Shown piece after piece: positions 63,901 through 64,000 of a DNA stretch of 64,000 nucleotides. Every line of letters starts with the position of its first letter. Within the stretch, counting starts at the first letter, position 1. This stretch comes from JAEMQF01 sp963850525 (lineage in GTDB: Bacteria; Pseudomonadota; Gammaproteobacteria; Burkholderiales; Burkholderiaceae_C): positions 744,001 through 808,000 of the forward strand of contig CAWKLQ010000001.1 in NCBI GenBank assembly GCA_963850525.1, given 5' to 3'. Position numbers and translations under genes: made by a program. The notes under the pieces were generated by a model. It was given only the letters and a program-made list of their open reading frames with translations, was not told where the DNA came from and ran no database searches.

Positions 63901-64000
63901 ATGAGCAGCATCAACTACAGCGAAAAAATCCCGAACAACGTCAACCTGAGCGAAGACCGTACCTTGCAGCGCGCGCTCGAGGGCTGGCAACCGAACTTCC
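63901..64000 (+). CDS. boxB: Benzoyl-CoA 2,3-epoxidase subunit BoxB (5' end only)
   Basis: The window ends after 33 codons: MSSINYSEKIPNNVNLSEDR followed by TLQRALEGWQPNF, which matches the N-terminus of BoxB, the di-iron oxygenase that epoxidises benzoyl-CoA with BoxA as reductase. GGAG lies 7 bp before the ATG. It follows boxC with a 147-bp gap filled by repeats. Confidence 0.92.
   Translation, partial: MSSINYSEKIPNNVNLSEDRTLQRALEGWQPNF

Overview
The window is GC-rich DNA, densely packed with genes, and looks like the chromosome of a betaproteobacterium of the order Burkholderiales. The evidence is the aerobic benzoyl-CoA (box) cluster with BoxR, a Bug/TctC-type binding protein, a DUF3138 outer-membrane protein, a tandem glycine riboswitch in front of dadA, and DUF4124, EI24 and AIM24-family genes. 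Genus cannot be fixed from sequence reading alone. No rRNA, tRNA or CRISPR array was recognised.

Layout. 0-9.6 kb is core housekeeping: a DUF4124 protein, glnA with a candidate NtrC/sigma-54 control region and a strong terminator, a molybdopterin-binding-domain protein, an EI24 membrane protein, a frameshifted AIM24-family gene, a GGDEF protein with a degenerate signature, comEC, a RidA-family gene and dsbB. 9.6-16.8 kb is an unusual catabolic locus: D-aminoacylase-like amidohydrolase, SAF-domain dehydrogenase, EctD-like PhyH dioxygenase and GntR regulator on the minus strand, facing a ureohydrolase. A 1.5-kb IS1202/ISNCY-like element with a 17-bp target duplication has landed between the two arms, at the edge of a perfect operator-like palindrome. 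17-19.2 kb holds a large lipoprotein with a C-terminal haem-c motif.

19.2-35 kb is a polyamine/omega-amino-acid catabolic block: Lrp regulator, beta-alanine-type transaminase, puuB, puuD, puuA, spuC-like transaminase, the potFGHI importer, an outer-membrane DUF3138 protein, puuC, and a second (type III) glutamine-synthetase-like gene. Import, gamma-glutamylation, oxidation, aldehyde oxidation and deglutamylation are all covered, alongside a direct transamination route. A double-CDGSH protein, an EamA exporter, an exported methyltransferase and dusA follow.

37.8-41.9 kb is accessory and decayed: an amidase remnant, a Tat-exported acetamidase/formamidase homologue, the tail of an IS91-type transposase, a RES-Xre toxin-antitoxin pair and a truncated gluconokinase. 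41.9-48.5 kb carries a BatA-like VWA protein, dadA under a tandem glycine riboswitch, a Bug protein with a divergent LysR regulator, a TRIC-family channel and a CoA-transferase.

46.7-64 kb: a run of minus-strand genes leads away from the box divergon: DUF4863, bclA, hydrolase, livKHMGF (probable benzoate importer), alcohol dehydrogenase, phaE-like, phaC-like, alcohol dehydrogenase, hydrolase. boxR, boxC and the start of boxB lie on the plus strand. Four TGCA-N6-TGCA-like sites sit in the two box control regions. Most interesting for follow-up are the dioxygenase/ureohydrolase locus, the PhaC/PhaE pair sandwiched by paralogous dehydrogenases next to the box genes, the haem-c lipoprotein and the IS insertion at the GntR operator.
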